Source of the DNA: Algoriphagus vanfongensis DSM 17529
Lineage (GTDB): Bacteria; Bacteroidota; Bacteroidia; Cytophagales; Cyclobacteriaceae
DNA: 64,000 nucleotides
Assembly: GCF_000429465.1 (NCBI RefSeq)
Contig: NZ_AUBX01000018.1
Location: 1 to 64,000 of the forward strand
Reading direction: 5' to 3'
Below, piece after piece: positions 62,978 through 64,000 of this stretch. Made by a program: the position numbers and the translations under genes. Position 1 is the stretch's first letter, and every line of letters begins with the position of its first letter. Below the pieces are notes generated by a model, which worked only from the letters and a program-made list of their open reading frames with translations, made no database searches and was not told the DNA's origin.

Positions 62978-64000
62978 ATGACTTTTCTCCAACATCCTCT
63001 ATTTGTGGCTGGGGTGCTTTGCTTCTCTGTGACATTCTCTGTTTGGTTGAATAGATTTTCTTGGGGGAAAACTATAGGTACTCCGATTTTGGTGATACTA
63101 TTTTGTGCCTTGGCTTCCAATGTTGGAATTATCCCCAGTGCTATGGATGGCAATGTGGTCTATGATGGAGTCTTTAGGTATTTGGCCCCATTGGGGATTT
63201 TTATAGCCTTGTTGGAAGTGGATTTGAAAAGCCTCCGAAAAGCGGGCGGGCCCATTTTATTGATGTTTGGTCTGGGGACGGTCGGAACACTAATAGGGGT
63301 TTTTATTTCCTGGTTTTTGGTGAGACCAGCCGCTGAAATCGGAGAATTGGCATCTGCCGTAGCAGGTATGTTCGCAGGAACATACATAGGAGGAAGTATC
63401 AATTTCAACGCCATTGCGCTGAGTTATGGAGTCAATGAAAATGGAGTATTGTATGCTGCGACTACCGTGGTGGATAATCTGATCGGGACGCCTTGGATCG
63501 TGATTTCTTTGATTTTACCTCGATACCTTCAAAAAGCATTTCCAAGAAAGAGGCTGATTGCTACATCAGAACAAGAGAAAGTGACACATTCAGAGCAAAT
63601 CTCAATTGCTTCACTAGCTGCGATTTTAGCTATGGGCTTGTCGGCTATGATGCTGAGTCAATGGCTTGCTTCACGACTCCCTCAGATCCCAGAAATCATC
63701 ACTTTGACTACCATCGCCTTGATTTTGGCTCAGTTTCCCGCTGTTCAAAAACTAAAGGGAAAGCAGACTATCGGGTTCTTTTTCATTCTGATCTTTTTGG
63801 CGGTAATTGGGACGCTTTGTGACGTTGGAGCAATTTCAGGGATTGGAAGTTTAGCTGGAACCTTAATACTCTTTGTTTTCCTAATGGTGTTGATTCACGG
63901 AATTTTCATTTTTGGGGTAGGAGGGCTGCTGAAGATGGACTGGGATGTGGTTTCAGTCGCTTCTTTGGCCAATGTGGGAGGAAATACTACAGCTTTGGCA
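62978..64000 (+). CDS. DUF819 family membrane protein (partial, 3' end outside window)
   Basis: An open frame of 341 codons starts at ATG 62978 and runs to the window end without a stop. It encodes many membrane helices. Conserved parts include GTYIGGSINFNAIAL and ATTVVDNLIGTPW, the DUF819 (YjcL-like) pattern. The family is thought to be transporters, and the substrate is unknown. The region 62853-62977 before it has no clear promoter. Confidence 0.88.
   Translation, partial: MTFLQHPLFVAGVLCFSVTFSVWLNRFSWGKTIGTPILVILFCALASNVGIIPSAMDGNVVYDGVFRYLAPLGIFIALLEVDLKSLRKAGGPILLMFGLGTVGTLIGVFISWFLVRPAAEIGELASAVAGMFAGTYIGGSINFNAIALSYGVNENGVLYAATTVVDNLIGTPWIVISLILPRYLQKAFPRKRLIATSEQEKVTHSEQISIASLAAILAMGLSAMMLSQWLASRLPQIPEIITLTTIALILAQFPAVQKLKGKQTIGFFFILIFLAVIGTLCDVGAISGIGSLAGTLILFVFLMVLIHGIFIFGVGGLLKMDWDVVSVASLANVGGNTTALA

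Overview
The window looks like chromosomal DNA of an aerobic, probably gliding Bacteroidota, most likely of the order Cytophagales (Cyclobacteriaceae or Algoriphagus-like). The grounds are the type IX secretion genes porU, porV and sprA, Bacteroidota-type promoters (TTTG-N19-TAnnTTTG), a fused ccoNO oxidase, a malic enzyme fused to a phosphotransacetylase domain, and families largely confined to this phylum (DUF4296, DUF4292, DUF4837). The genus is an inference. I see no insertion sequence, prophage, CRISPR array or tRNA. Gene density is high, and ATGA or TTGA overlaps are common.

Layout. (1) 1-320: the 3' end of a 23S rRNA, a 5S rRNA and its terminator. A gene-free stretch with three tandem 20-bp palindromic repeats follows. 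(2) 760-9915: a cbb3 oxidase locus made of an unrecognised 211-aa protein, ccoI, ccoS, fused ccoNO, ccoQ, ccoP, ccoG, ccoH and a DsbD-like membrane protein, with hemN convergent behind it. FNR-like dyads precede the first gene and ccoI, which suggests oxygen control. (3) 11376-17613: a short Bat-type operon (DUF58 protein, membrane protein, BatA), a DUF4296 lipoprotein with mutS2, and yigZ. (4) 17718-19990: three surface-glycan genes (QdtA-like isomerase, GNAT/FemAB-like transferase, GT2). (5) 27055-19992, minus strand: five overlapping genes for an MBL hydrolase, PssA, the sortase PorU, PorV and a catalytically dead M16 protein. (6) 27111-32362: FAD oxidoreductase, a large TolB-like/barrel protein and yicC. 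(7) 33941-32382 and 35559-34039: an exported D-aminoacylase and two TonB paralogues with their own terminators. (8) 47575-35628, minus strand: DUF4837 lipoprotein, maeB, ruvA, the 7.1-kb sprA, gcvH and a VanZ-like gene. (9) 54578-47702, minus strand: TPR protein, DUF4292 lipoprotein and EnvC-like protein, then tatA, gatA and an MltD-like transglycosylase. (10) 57002-54702: enoyl-CoA hydratase and a Wzx-like flippase, divergent from isocitrate dehydrogenase (57205). (11) 58782-61143: a glycosyltransferase and a DegT-type aminotransferase. (12) 61145-64000: an AT-rich NTR-like protein, a 58-aa lipoprotein, an exported double-VOC lipoprotein and a DUF819 membrane protein cut by the window end.

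Functionally the window combines microaerobic respiration (cbb3 assembly and haem synthesis) with outer-membrane biogenesis (T9SS translocon, sortase, shuttle, TonB, candidate lipoprotein-sorting and peptidoglycan-remodelling factors). I found no clearly new defence or mobile system. The most promising under-described items are the orphan first gene of the cbb3 locus with its FNR-like box, the pssA-porU-porV-M16 coupling, the pseudo-protease/beta-propeller/barrel protein, and the TPR-DUF4292-EnvC operon.
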